Shown here in pieces: positions 36,501-59,100 of a stretch of 64,000 nucleotides of DNA. The notes beneath the pieces were generated by a model. That model ran no database searches. It saw only the letters and a program-made list of their open reading frames with translations, and was not told the DNA's origin. Source of the DNA: Mastigias papua (lineage: Eukaryota; Cnidaria; Scyphozoa; Rhizostomeae; Mastigiidae); NCBI GenBank assembly GCA_964019165.1, contig OZ025272.1:1953128-2017127 (forward strand), given 5' to 3'. The stretch's first letter is position 1, and each line of letters begins with the position of its first letter. The position numbers were made by a program, and so were the translations under genes.

Positions 36501-37540
36501 TCCTATTCATGTCTCAAATTTCTGAAGGCGCTATTCAGATGTTGTCTGAGTATTGTTTTTTCATCACAAAGCATTTTAGATCGGAATTTTTTCTTACGAC
36601 TGGGCTTTATTCTCTATGTTTATCATTTTGCAAAAACTTATGACGTGAAAGTAAAACAATTGGAAACTTGTGAACCTTTTTTTACAAAACCTTTTCGCCT
36701 AAATTGGCAGTAAATATGAGCATTGAAGGACTGTGATTTATTTTCTGTCTTTATCATATTGCAAAGATTTTTGACGCGAATGGAAAACAATTCGAAACTT
36801 GTGAGCCTTTTCTTACAAAACCTTTTCGCGTAAATTGGCAGTAAATTTGAGTATTGGATCATATCGTATCTTACGTAGGAACCACTGACTTTTCATCAAG
36901 ACGGCAGCCTGTGATTTCGATACCTGGCCTTCGCATTTTGGACCAACGTAATTGCTTGGATGTTTTTTGTTCCTGTTATCATAGCGACCTATTGCGAATA
37001 GGAAATGGCGTACACGGTCACATGTCTAGGAAGTGTACCCTTTATCATTTCAGTTTGTGAATATGTTTAGCTGCAAATTGTGTAAACCCTAGACCTGTGG
37101 TCGAGAACCTTCCTTGAAAACTAAAGTTGATGAAGAAAGAAATGGTTGCTCCGTAGAGTTAGATGCCATTGAACCCTTAGTTGTCTCATTGTGTTATGTT
37201 ATAGATATAATTGTACCTTGCTGGTAGAGACCATCGAGTTGTACCAACTTGGACTTATTTTTATCTGTTTTTTCCTGTAGGATCTGGCGTACAAGATCAA
37301 CTAGAAGCACTTTCATTACCTTCGATGCCAAATGTCATGCCAACATCCATGGACTCAGGCAGTATGCAAAATGACCAGTTTTGTCAGCAGTGCTCAGGAA
37401 GGCAAAGCTACCCAGTAGGCAATGTCATTAACGCAGATGGCTCCCCACCAGCCAAGCAATTCAAACTGGAGGTAAAGCCTCAAGACCGCGGTTCGTGCGC
37501 CTACATGAACGGTGGTATCGTTAAGAAGGACATATTATGA
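24489..37540 (+). CDS. HNF4: Hepatocyte nuclear factor 4 (NR2A) nuclear receptor, complete, 418 aa
   Basis: Six exons join with matching phases: 24489-24528, 25986-26213, 27841-27960, 28726-29094, 34626-34865, 37281-37540 (1257 nt with stop). HNF4 is a homodimeric orphan nuclear receptor that binds DR1 elements and holds fatty acids in its pocket. The C4 DNA-binding domain is residues 21-89: first-finger Cys 21, 24, 38, 41; P-box CDGCKG at 38-43; second-finger Cys 57, 63, 73, 76. The hinge is about 90-130. The ligand-binding domain is about 134-333 and includes VEWAKYIP, the LLRAHA Arg (177, equivalent to the Arg that contacts the fatty-acid carboxylate in human HNF4A) and the AF-2 helix LLQEMLL (325-331). 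A short F region of about 85 aa ends KKDIL. An in-frame TGA at 24483-24485 fixes the start unless an upstream exon is spliced in. All introns are phase 1. The match to bilaterian HNF4 is very strong. Confidence 0.97.
25986..26213 (+). CDS. HNF4: HNF4 exon 2: complete two-finger DNA-binding domain
   Basis: The acceptor is TTCAAG and the donor GTAAGT. It encodes EEDNSS and then the whole C4 domain from [14 protein letters not shown] to GMKKE, including [16 protein letters not shown] and [14 protein letters not shown]. All eight zinc-binding cysteines are present. As I recall, vertebrate HNF4 genes split the two fingers across exons; here both are in one exon. Confidence 0.98.
26234..26600 (+). 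repeat. Interspersed repeat family C, copy 2
   Basis: CAAGAAAGTTTTGGCCCAGT, then ACATTAGTGTTAAAAGGATA, AATCCTGTACTGAACTTTCC and CTGTCTTATAGTG parallel 3507-3795. It begins about 20 bp after the HNF4 exon 2 donor and is nearly CpG-free, unlike copy 1. Confidence 0.4.
27841..27960 (+). CDS. HNF4: HNF4 exon 3: hinge
   Basis: The acceptor is TCCACAG and the donor GTTGGT (unusual at +3 to +5). Translation is [17 protein letters not shown] and then [22 protein letters not shown] directly after GMKKE is an HNF4 hallmark (C-terminal extension of the DNA-binding domain). The alternative donor GTAATC five bases on would break the frame into exon 4, so the GTTGGT donor is preferred. Confidence 0.92.
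28100..28600 (+). repeat. Purine-rich (GAA/GGA) stretch in HNF4 intron 3
   Basis: About 500 bp dominated by A and G on the plus strand (for example AGAAGAAAAGGAAAGAAGG and GAATGAATGAAAGAGA). No exact unit. It ends about 125 bp before exon 4. Confidence 0.55.
28726..29094 (+). CDS. HNF4: HNF4 exon 4: ligand-binding domain helices 1-9
   Basis: The acceptor is ATTCCAG and the donor GTATTA; 369 nt. It encodes [13 protein letters not shown], then [36 protein letters not shown] and up to [20 protein letters not shown] covers helices 4-5 with the nuclear-receptor signature and the ligand-contacting Arg. Confidence 0.97.
29630..29800 (+). repeat. Degenerate (GTCTCRT)n minisatellite
   Basis: Variants of TCTCGTG, TCTCATA, TCTTATG and TCTCGCG alternate at 7-10 bp spacing over 170 bp in HNF4 intron 4. 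Confidence 0.7.
30554..30600. repeat. GC-rich inverted repeat in HNF4 intron 4
   Basis: GGGCTCAGCCCCC and GGGGCTGAGCCCCC face each other across about 17 bp and can pair. Similar short GC-rich text (GGGGCTGAGCGCTCCC) is at about 5492. Confidence 0.4.
32827..32909 (+). repeat. About 31-bp tandem repeat, 3 copies
   Basis: CCATTGATTAGTGATTCTTA, then ACTATTGATTCATGATTCTT, then CCATTGATTAGTGATTCCTA, in HNF4 intron 4. Confidence 0.7.
33010..33112 (+). repeat. About 24-bp tandem repeat, 4 copies
   Basis: Repeats of TATCACTGAACCAAGCAACT, then TGTCACTGCACAAAGCAACT, TATTACTGCACAAGGCAACT and TATCATTACA. Confidence 0.7.
33435..33520 (+). repeat. Degenerate tRNA-Leu/Ser-like SINE head
   Basis: TTGGCCGACCGTGAGGTTTA resembles a decayed A box and CTGTTCGAATCCC is a good B box about 60 nt later. 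It is in HNF4 intron 4 and is similar in type to the copy at 12,484. Confidence 0.45.
34626..34865 (+). CDS. HNF4: HNF4 exon 5: ligand-binding domain helices 9-12 with AF-2
   Basis: The acceptor is CGCTTAG and the donor GTAAAT. Translation runs from [16 protein letters not shown] through [30 protein letters not shown] and [26 protein letters not shown], the dimerisation-helix [12 protein letters not shown] and the AF-2 core LLQEMLLGG are HNF4-specific. Confidence 0.97.
36598..36857 (+). repeat. 131-bp tandem duplication in HNF4 intron 5
   Basis: Two units share ACAATTGGAAACTTGTGAAC / ACAATTCGAAACTTGTGAGC and ACAAAACCTTTTCGC then TAAATTGGCAGTAAAT. The offset is 131 bp (36642 to 36773). Confidence 0.85.
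37281..37540 (+). CDS. HNF4: HNF4 exon 6: F domain and stop
   Basis: The acceptor is TTCCTGTAG and the stop TGA is at 37538-37540. It encodes about 85 residues: [14 protein letters not shown], a Met/Ser/Asn-rich stretch with CQQCSGRQ, then [10 protein letters not shown] and the end GGIVKKDIL. It is shorter than the vertebrate HNF4A F domain but keeps a similar short hydrophobic-acidic tail. Confidence 0.9.
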
Positions 37541-38217
37541 TTAGAAAGTGCGCTTTGAAAATGCCAGATAAATATTCATACTCTCTGGTTCCCAATTATA
37601 TAGGCGTTTGACAAGTCGTAAGAACTCAGAAATTGCCAATTGTATGCAATACATGAGTTTGAATTAGACATGGTAGCCACATTGTGGCACAGGTGGTCGC
37701 AATGGGGTTTGTGCTGTTCAACACCTGCACGTAGTATGCTGCAGTCAGAATGTGCAGTTAATATGTTCCTACAATTGGACAATTCTGTCACATTTTTCAT
37801 GATGACGTAGTGGGAATCATAGATATATATTGTCAGTTTTTTCCCAGATTGACCATATTTTGTAAGGAGCCAGAATTCTATGTTTGTAGCAGTAAAGTCT
37901 ACTGGAATAGGAGCACCGTATAGGTAAATTCACTTGCCAGGGGAGAGCAATATTGGAGACCAGAGAGTACTTCAGCTAGATATATGAGTAGATTGGCATA
38001 GCACTGCGCACGGCCAGCTGCAATGTCTGATTTGATTCTCCTCTCCGCGCCCTTTTGCGTTTTGTACTCTCTATGGCCGTGTTGACACTTAGAAGGAGAG
38101 TAATTAAGCTCGGCTGTATCTGTTATGCATATTTTGCAATGCTTGCTAATTGATGCCAAGTATCTTAACTAAAAGTCAGTTCTTTGCCGCACAGTTAAGA
38201 CAATATTTGTACAATGA

Positions 38218-38223
38218 AATAAA
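38218..38223 (+). terminator. Candidate HNF4 poly(A) signal AATAAA
   Basis: A canonical AATAAA about 680 bp after the HNF4 stop, on the coding strand and with no other gene between. It would give a 3' UTR of about 0.7 kb. Confidence 0.35.
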
Positions 38224-38457
38224 CTTCCAATAAGAATTAAGTACGGCTAGTCACATGCCAATCGTGGTATGCTGTGTCCAGCTGAATTCATCCATGTTAT
38301 TTCAGGCCCATAGATGCTGTTCTAAGCATTGCAATGGCACGAAGAGCCAGTAGGTTTCTCAAAGTTATTTGTCTGCATCAATTTCAATAGAAGTCACATT
38401 TGTTTCTGTCGCAAAGCTATGTTTTCATTTGAGAACACACTTTTTTTTAAGGAACAG

Positions 38458-38785
38458 GTTTATAAGAAACCTAAAACTAGACAGCCTAAAATCTAAATAA
38501 CTTTTCGAACTATAAGGAAAGAGTTGAAGAACTTTAGGAATTCTGTGCAATCTTTCACAGTTTCAGAAACATATTTTCCTCCAAGGATCTAAAAGTTTTA
38601 TGTGCCTTTATAGCCGATAAACCTTATCAGCACTACAAAAGACGTTTTTTTACGTTTTCTTTTCTTTTCACTACATTTTTGTCTGTAAATTAAGAAAGTT
38701 ATAAGACACTGTTAGAACTAAAATGTGATTAGAAATTAAGACACTTTTACCTTCTAGGCCTTGAGCTAGGTTTCATATAAATAAG
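38458..38785 (+). mobile_element. MITE family copy 4 (distant)
   Basis: The ends GGTTTATAAGAAACCTAA and CTAGGTTTCATATAAATAAG are inverted relative to each other and resemble the family termini. The interior is poorly conserved. It lies downstream of HNF4. Confidence 0.4.
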
Positions 38786-40181
38786 CCCTGTGCATTGAAA
38801 GCATTTCACGGAACCTGCAGATCAATAGCCAGATGTCATGTGAAATGCACAGGAGCATATTGTTGTAGAGAAAATACCTTTATTGCAAAGCACGTCGAAA
38901 ATTCCCATGATTATCTTATTTTGTATAATGCTCCACTTATGTTCATACTGTCTTTACAGAGTTATTGAAAGTTTGAAGTGCATTAACCCCAACTATCTTT
39001 GATTAATGGAAGGTCCTAATGCAACCTTGTTGCCGTACGTATAATTGCTATCAATAAAAGGATAGGTAATAACTGAAATCTATAAACAGGCTATTAGACA
39101 GGAATTTTGGTCAATCTTTACAAAATGAAGTCAAAGATCTTCCCTTTAGGATGCATACGATTAATGCAGCATTTAACATTGTGCTTTGTTATTTACCATA
39201 ATGCAACAGAGGCGTGAGATTTCTCTTTTGGTTATCAACTTGACTGGTACAGTTTTGAAAAATGGCCCCCGGAATTGGGCTGAGAAAGCTGTACAAAAGT
39301 TGTCGAGAGAGAGAGAGAGAGAGATTGAAAATTACCTAGTAGACCGTTCCCACAATTTGCCCCGCTTTGAATTTCGTATTTTACAAAGAGTTAGAATTAA
39401 AACTTTTTTGTAAAGTAAATACTTTTCATAAAATACCAGCTTTGTCTCTAATGTTGATATTTTAACCTGCGTCGGGTAATCGAGAATTAATGGAACATGA
39501 GATACCATTGTAGAAAATTCAGATAGGCTAAAACAAGGAATAGACCGGATGAATCTTTTATTATAGGCTATGACTTTAGTTATGGGTTCATAGTTCTGTA
39601 ATCGAGAATGATGCTTGAGAACTTCCGTGCTCTGTCTCGTCGGCAGTTGATACAATTTGTGAATAATGACTCTGTAGACTCAGGTAATATCAAACAATTT
39701 GAAAAATGGGATAGAGTAGACTGTTTGAAATACACTTGTTTATAGCTAGATCCCTAGGGGAATGCAAGATAGGAAAGAGTGTGGGGATGTAGTTGAGGAG
39801 GGAGAACGACATTTTGCTATGAGATTTTTCGTTTATATTACGTTAGAAGTAGTTAGCTCGAGGACTAGAAATTACAGTTTCTTTGCATCTCGTATGCATT
39901 AATTTAGGTATTTGGTAGAGCTAACTAAACTATGATATCGTTTTGAACTCACGATATCTCAAGGAACATTGGTTAAAATTAGATAGAGCTTTTCCTGTGA
40001 TTTAGTTTGTGGAGCTCATGGAAGATACCGACGTTATCCCTTACAACGTAGTATGGTGTCTGCTCTTTGCGAAGTTCATTAGATGCGTTCCACATCATAT
40101 GCACAAGTAGTAGCTACTCATTGTTGGATTATTATCAGATGGTAGTTGCTTCATATATATATATAATGCATATATAATGCA

Positions 40182-40297
<116 letters not shown>

Positions 40298-41211
40298 GCA
40301 TAACTATATATATAATGCATAGACCATTATCCTGATTATCATTTCGTTCGATGATCATTGAGGGCCTTCCCTGTGTTTTCATGATCATTAAGTGTAAATT
40401 TAGCAATTTCATGTTCCCTTCCGAATTGACTTGGTGTGTGATCTGTTTAAAGATCTTCACCATGTCTCAGGCGTCAAAACCGTTATGGTTTTCCCAGTAT
40501 CTATAAGAGATGGAGAGGTTTTCCTGTCCCCTGTTAACTTTCTACCTAACAGATCAAGTTGCTTGAATTTGTTTCGTTTTGAAACTCTTGGCAAACTTCA
40601 CTGTCCCCAACTTTGAATTGTGTCTGACGTCTCTATGTAGAAATTTACTTAGTTTGTTCGTGTGATTTAGTCTTGTGAGTTTAAATGATCGTCTGATAAT
40701 ACTTATCTATAACAGTGCAGCGATTTACTGTCAGTTTTAAGACGATATCCTATATATTGAGCAATGAGATATGCATCCCTCAGGTAGAGACGTAGGAAAC
40801 GGGAAGCACCCGGAGCACTTGCCCCCCCCCCCATGTTTCAGTTATTGAAAAAATGCGCTCAAAATGTGACAGTAGTATGCCTTTTATTTTGAGAAAGATC
40901 TTTGAGCGAAGCCCATGCAAAGTCACAGAGCCTCTCTTCCAAATAAAGTTTTCCTGCCCTCTATACTATTGTGCCTGGAGCCTCCCTATCCTTCTCTGTT
41001 TTCAATAGGTATGTTAGTTCTGCACGCCGGTTTGGTGTGTTTAGGGCTCGGGTCTTTAAATATAGGGTGTGGCATAAATGTGCTTCCTACGTCACTGCTC
41101 TCAGGCATATGACATTATATGTAAGAGTAGACGATTACAATTTGGCTATCCAGTATGTCTCTGATTATAGTTATGCCAAACTTTCTTGAACTGTACCGTT
41201 GACTATTGTAG

Positions 41212-41227
41212 CCCCCCCCCCCCCCCC
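41212..41227 (+). repeat. Poly-C tract (16 nt), longest of seven in the window
   Basis: C-runs of 10 or more occur at 2957-2967, 40822-40832, 41212-41227, 42021-42030, 48106-48118, 49136-49145 and 49692-49701, all on the plus strand. I found no G-run of that length. Confidence 0.9.
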
Positions 41228-43247
41228 ATCTAATGCGAAGCCTGCATCACGATATATTGTAATTTTGGAAGATATTTTCCAAATCTATCATGAATTTAGA
41301 GATTTTTGAGATTTGAAGTATTAGTCGTGCCAATACGTATAATAACAACTCTATCAGTGCATGTTTTCTTTGCCAGGCGGGCTGTACAGCAATAGTCTCT
41401 AGATATGGTTTTAGAATTACACCAAGTTTGATGACGATAATGTTAGATAGCAGTCAACCCTTTTCAACAAATGTCCCTTTTCTTGAAATCTGTTCACCCC
41501 CCAATCATATTCCCTATATCATTTCGTCCCTGATTTAGTTCCGCTTCAATTTCACTGCACCCGCAGCTGTAAAGGTTTCTAGTAAACAACCTACATCCCG
41601 ATACTCGATGAATTAAGTTGTACCTCGTTATGAATTAAGTTGTACCTTGTTCTGCACCTTTATTCCGTCTAGAATGCAGTCTGTATTATAGTGATTCCTC
41701 ATTGGTCCATTTTACTCTTTCTGATGTGAATATAGACTTTTCTATTTGAACAATATAACTTCAGTGTAGAGATTTGGTAATTAACGAATTTATTGTGAAA
41801 CAGATCGTAGTTTTGTGTTTCGTTTTCTTCTGTCGTCAGATGGGAATTTTGTACCTACATGATAGGATAGTGCATAAAAGTGTGGGTAATAATTTGTGTG
41901 CAATATGGCATTTGGCTGCCAAAAACTATCGAATATATTTTTTCTCGTGAGATCATTCTGAAGAGATTTCAGTTCAGTACAATTTGCTAAGTCCAGAATC
42001 AACTCCTTTTGTAACTTTCTCCCCCCCCCCTCCCCATTATTATTAGTCTACTGTCAAAATAATAGGAACTTTCCATCAAATCATAGTTTTTACCAACACA
42101 ATTTCCCAACTGTTTTGAACGATTTGTTCAGCTTTTGCATTATTGCTTTCTCATGTCTTATCTGGAGTCATGGGTCATGCGTATACAAAACTGAAATGAA
42201 AAGCAGTTTTCTTGTATGGTTAAAATGACTAGTGTGACCCATATGCTGATGTCGATTTTCACCTCTCGGTGTAACCCGTTCTTTCGAGACCAATTGACTG
42301 GCTTGGTCTTCAGCAGAATTTTTCCGCTTTTCAAGCAATAGTGGCACTTTTCAAGAACCTTGAAGAACCCTGCTACAACCAGACAATGTTGCTAGTAGTA
42401 AATTAGCCTGGATCTCACACGACAGAAGCTTGGTGCTAAAAGCTGCACGTCAGAGACAGAGGATTACCTCCCATACGAAATGTCTTGACGATCAAATTCA
42501 GAACATTTTGCTAGAAAGTTCTAGCCCTAGAGATTGCAGAACACTTCTCAGAATGTGCTCCTCGGTTTGTACTGCTATGGACAAATGATACTGGCAAGCT
42601 GACAACACGACACGATTTCATAGTGCATAGCATAGCTGACCAGCAGTATCTGATCTGTCCCAAGCAAACTTTCAAACATGGGTTGGGGAGAATTACTTAC
42701 TGGCCCTGAGGCTTGAATTGGTATTGGAAATGTGTTGGTGTATTTTCCTCATGATAATTATTAATTATATCTTAGGTGTCTCCGTTTGCAACTATCGTTG
42801 AAGTTTAACGATTCATTGTTCATTGTTCTAATCAAACAAGCCAATCCTAGCTTCAAATCTGTCAAATTTATGGCACCCCAGAATACGGTTGATATTCAGC
42901 AAAGATTTCAAATACTCTATCTTAACAGTTAGTCTTAAAAAACACTTCCACTCAACTACAGTTGCTTGTAGAACAGCACATGAAATGTGCCAAACTCTCT
43001 TCCTATAGAGATTCAAGTGTTTCAGTTTGGGGGTACCAAAGCACACAAAACACAGTACAGTGCTCAACTGCTTTTAGATCCTGCTAGAGAAGTTTTAATT
43101 TGTAGCTTATTGACACTTTTTACAAAGTATAAGTACACTATTTCTACGTTTTAGTGCGAAGTCTCGAAACAGGAGATCGTCCTGTTCGGGAAAGTTCTCT
43201 GTATCTTCCGTTGCAGCCCCATTCTTTGCTTTCCTGGTGTACTATAG

Positions 43248-43260
43248 ACGCATGCGCATG
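43248..43260. promoter_or_regulatory. NRF1-like palindromic site upstream of NUDT21
   Basis: About 35-47 bp before the NUDT21 ATG lies GACGCATGCGCATG; the minus strand reads TGCGCATGCG, close to the NRF1 consensus typical of housekeeping promoters. No TATA box is obvious nearby. The site is seen in the sequence; its function is inferred. Confidence 0.4.
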
Positions 43261-43294
43261 GATCACAAATAACGTGCAAGTTCAGTAAAGCAAC

Positions 43295-55020
<11,726 letters not shown>

Positions 55021-55474
55021 TTCCGACGAGTTGTCATGTTTGATATGAGATCAAGAAAACGGGAAAAGTGCATTTGGGATGTCGAGGTATCGCCATTACA
55101 TGCGTACCAGGCAGCAGTATACCGCTTGCATATTGGACTACTTCTCTACTTCAAAGTACTTGGACGTTAAACCTTTGAGATAAGTTAGTTATCTTTTATA
55201 GTACTAGCCCATACTTCCAGCTACCGACAATTTTTGCATCCAAACTTGGGTAGCAACACGAGAACATATATCCCTATTGTTGTTGCTTGTATTGAAACAT
55301 TCAAACACCAGTGATACGTCTGATTTTGTGCTAGTTTGCGTACAGTAACACTATCTCGATGAGACAGGGATTATTTCCATTTTTCTAACGAATGGACTAG
55401 CCCTTTCTAGTTAGGCATTGTATTTCTCTGCCGCATTTTCTTGTCAACTGTTTCACGACGGGAAAGGCTTCAAG

Positions 55475-56127
55475 TTTTGGCCACCACGTACGCCTGTATC
55501 CTTTGTAGTTTACCCACAAATGACCAACACTCAACTTCATTGATTTTGATTGCAGATTTCCAAGTATTGACCATGATCCATTTTTGGGCAACACGTAAGG
55601 CTATGCCCTTGAATTTTGCGTACAACTTACCAACATTGAAACATATTCAGTTCGATTGTAGATTGACCAGTCATCAAACTGAACCATTTTTGGCCAACGA
55701 GTCAGGCTTTTGCCTTAGTATTTCCCAATAAATTTACCAGACTTCAAATTCATTGATATTCTTTCACGAATGACCTGTGATGACACTGGCCCATATTTCG
55801 CAGCAAAGTATGGCTATAGCCTTCTTATTTTGCCCACACATAACCAACATTGACATCCATTTAGATGCAGATTAACAAGGAATGAGGCAGAGAACTCAAT
55901 GGCCAACAAGTACGGCTATAGCCTTGGTATTTTCCCTAGACACGACCACCATCAACATTCATTCCTTTTGATTGCAGATTGAAAGGTGATGACAATGCGC
56001 AGTGTTTGGCCAAACAGTAGGGCTATAGCGTTGGTATTTTCTTTACGAATGATCACAATTATTTTCATATCCTTTGACTCCTCAGTAACAAGTCAGCACT
56101 ATTAGTTTCGGTCATTTCTGAGCAAAA
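55475..56127. repeat. Decayed satellite monomers at array edge
   Basis: About six diverged units at 108-110 bp spacing can be followed by the GGCTATAGCC core (near 55599, 55707, 55808, 55911, 56018, 56129). They share the TTGGCCAA region and the block before GATTGCAGATT, and become harder to recognise toward 55.5 kb. This is the normal look of a satellite border, where exchange no longer homogenises copies. Confidence 0.75.
55727..55732 (+). terminator. Candidate NUDT21 poly(A) signal inside satellite edge
   Basis: This is the first canonical AATAAA I see after the NUDT21 stop at 55020. It falls inside a decayed 107-bp satellite monomer, so the transcript may end within repeat-derived sequence unless a variant signal is used earlier. 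Confidence 0.3.
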
Positions 56128-59100
56128 TACCACGGCTATAGCCTTACTTTTTGGCCAAAAATGGCTCATTTTCATCACTTTTCAATGTGCAATCAAAATG
56201 AATGAATTTCAAATTTGGTCATTTTTGAGCAAAATACCAAGGCTATAGCCTTACTTTTTGGGCCAGAAATGGCTCATTTTCATCACTTTTCAATGTGCAA
56301 TCACAATGAATGAATTTCAAATTTGGTCATTTTTGAGCAAAATACCAAGGCTATAGCCTTACTTTTTGGCCAAAAATGGCTCATTTTCATCACTTTTCAA
56401 TGTGCAATCAAAATGAATGAGTTTCAAATTTGGTCATTTTTGAGCAAAATACCAAGGCTATAGCCTTACTTTTTGGCCAAAAATGGCTCATTTTCATCAC
56501 TTTTCAATGTCCAATGAAATGAATGAATTTCAAATTTGGTCATGTTTGAGCAAAATACCAAGGCTATAGCCTTACTTTTTGGCCAAAAATGGCTCATTTT
56601 CATCACTTTTCAATGTGCAATCAAACTGAATGAATTTCAAATTTGGTCATTTTTGAGCAAAATACCAAGGCTATAGCCTTACTTTTTGGCCAAAAATGGC
56701 TCATTTTCATCACTTTTCAATGTGCAATCAAAATGAATGAATTTCAAATTTGGTCATTTTAGAGCAAAATACCAAGGCTATAGCCTTACTTTTTGGCCAA
56801 AAATGGCTCATTTTCATCACTTTTCAATGTGCAATCAAAATGAATGAATTTCAAATTCGGTCATTTTTGAGCAAACTACCAAGGCTATAGCCTTACTTTT
56901 TGGGCCAAAAATGGCTCATTTTCATCACTTTTCAATGTGCAATCACAATGAATGAATTTCAAATTTGGTCATTTTTGAGCAAAATACCAAGGCTATAGCC
57001 TTACTTTTTGGCCAAAAATGGCTCATTTTCATCACTTTCCAATGTGCAATCACAATGAATGAATTTCAAATTTGGTCATGTTTGAGCAAACTACCAAGGC
57101 TATAGCCTTACTTTTTGGCCAAACATGGCTCATTTTCATCACTTTTCAATGTGCAATCAAAATGAATGAATTTCAAATTTGGTCATGTTTGAGCAAAATA
57201 CCAAGGCTATAGCCTTACTTTTTGGCCAAACATGGCTCATTTTCATCACTTTTCAATGTGCAATCAAAATAAATGAATTTCAAATTTGGTCATTTTTGAG
57301 CAAAATACCAAGGCTATAGCCTTACCTTTTGGCCAAAAATGGCTCATTTTCATCACTTTTCAATGTGCAATCAAAATGAATGAATTTCAAATTTGGTCAT
57401 TTTTGAGCAAAATACCAAGGCTATAGCCTTACTTTTTGGCCAAAAATGGCTCATTTTCATCACTTTTCAATGTGCAATCAAAATGAATGAATTTCAAATT
57501 TGGTCATTTTTGAGCAAACTACCAAGGCTATAGCCTTACTTTTTGGCCAAAAATGGCTCATTTTCATCCCTTTTCAATGTGCAATCAAAATGAATGAATT
57601 TCAAATTTGGTCATTTTTGAGCAAAGTACCAAGCCTATAGCCTTACTTTTTGGCCAAAAATGGCTCATTTTCATCACTTTTCAATGTGCAATCAACATGA
57701 ATGAATTTCAAATTTGGTCATTTTTGAGCAAAATACCAAGGCTATAGCCTTACTTTTTGGCCAAAAATGGCTCATTTTCATCACTTTTCAATGTGCAATC
57801 AAAATGAATGAATTTCAAATTTGGTCATTTTTGAGCAAAATACCAAGGCTATAGCCTTACTTTTTGGCCAAAAATGGCTCATTTTCATCACTTTTCAATG
57901 TGCAATCAAACTGAATGAATTTCAGATTTGGTCATTTTAGAGCAAAATACCAAGGCTATAGCCTTACTTTTTGGCCAAAAATGGCTCATTTTCATCACTT
58001 TTCAATGTGCAATCAAAATGACTGACTTTCAAATTCGGTCATTTTTGAGCAAACTACCAAGGCTATAGCCTTACTTTTTGGGCCAAAAATGGCTCATTTT
58101 CATCACTTTTCAATGTGCAATCACAATGAATGAATTTCAAATTTGGTCATTTTTGAGCAAAATACCAAGGCTATAGCCTTACTTTTTGGCCAAAATGGCT
58201 CATTTTCATCACTTTTCAATGTGCAATCAAAATGAATGAGTTTCAAATTTGGTCATTTTTGAGCAAAATACCAAGGCTATAGCCTTACTTTTTGGCCAAA
58301 AATGGCTCATTTTCATCACTTTTCAATGTGCAATCAAAATAAATGAATTTCAAATTTGGTCATTTTTGAGCAAAATACCAAGGCTATAGCCTTACTTTTT
58401 GGCCAAAAATGGCTCATTTTCATCACTTTTCAATGTGCAATCAAAATGAATGACTTTCAAATTTGGTCATTTTTGAGCAAACTACCAAGGCTATAGCCTT
58501 ACTTTTTGGGCCAAAAATGGCTCATTTTCATCACTTTTCAATGTGCAATCAAAATAAATGAATTTCAAATTTGGTCATTTTTGAGCAAAATACCAAGGCT
58601 ATAGCCTTACCTTTTGGCCAAAAATGGCTCATTTTCATCACTTTTCAATGTGCAATCAAAATGAATGAATTTCAAATTTGGTCATTTTTGAGCAAAATAC
58701 CAAGGCTATAGCCTTACTTTTTGGCCAAAAATGGCTCATTTTCATCACTTTTCAATGTGCAATCAAAATGAATGACTTTCAAATTTGGTCATTTTTGAGC
58801 AAACTACCAAGGCTATAGCCTTACTTTTTGGCCAAAAATGGCTCATTTTCATCACTTTTCAATGTGCAATCAAAATGAATGAATTTCAAATTTGGTCATT
58901 TTTGAGCAAAGTACCAAGGCTATAGCCTTACTTTTTGGCCAAAAATGGCTCATTTTCATCACTTTTCAATGTGCAATCAACATGAATGAATTTCAAATTT
59001 GGTCATTTTCGAGCAAACTACCAAGGCTATAGCCTTACTTTTTGGGCAAAAATGGCTCATTTTCATCACTTTTCAATGTGCAATCAAACTGAATGAATTT

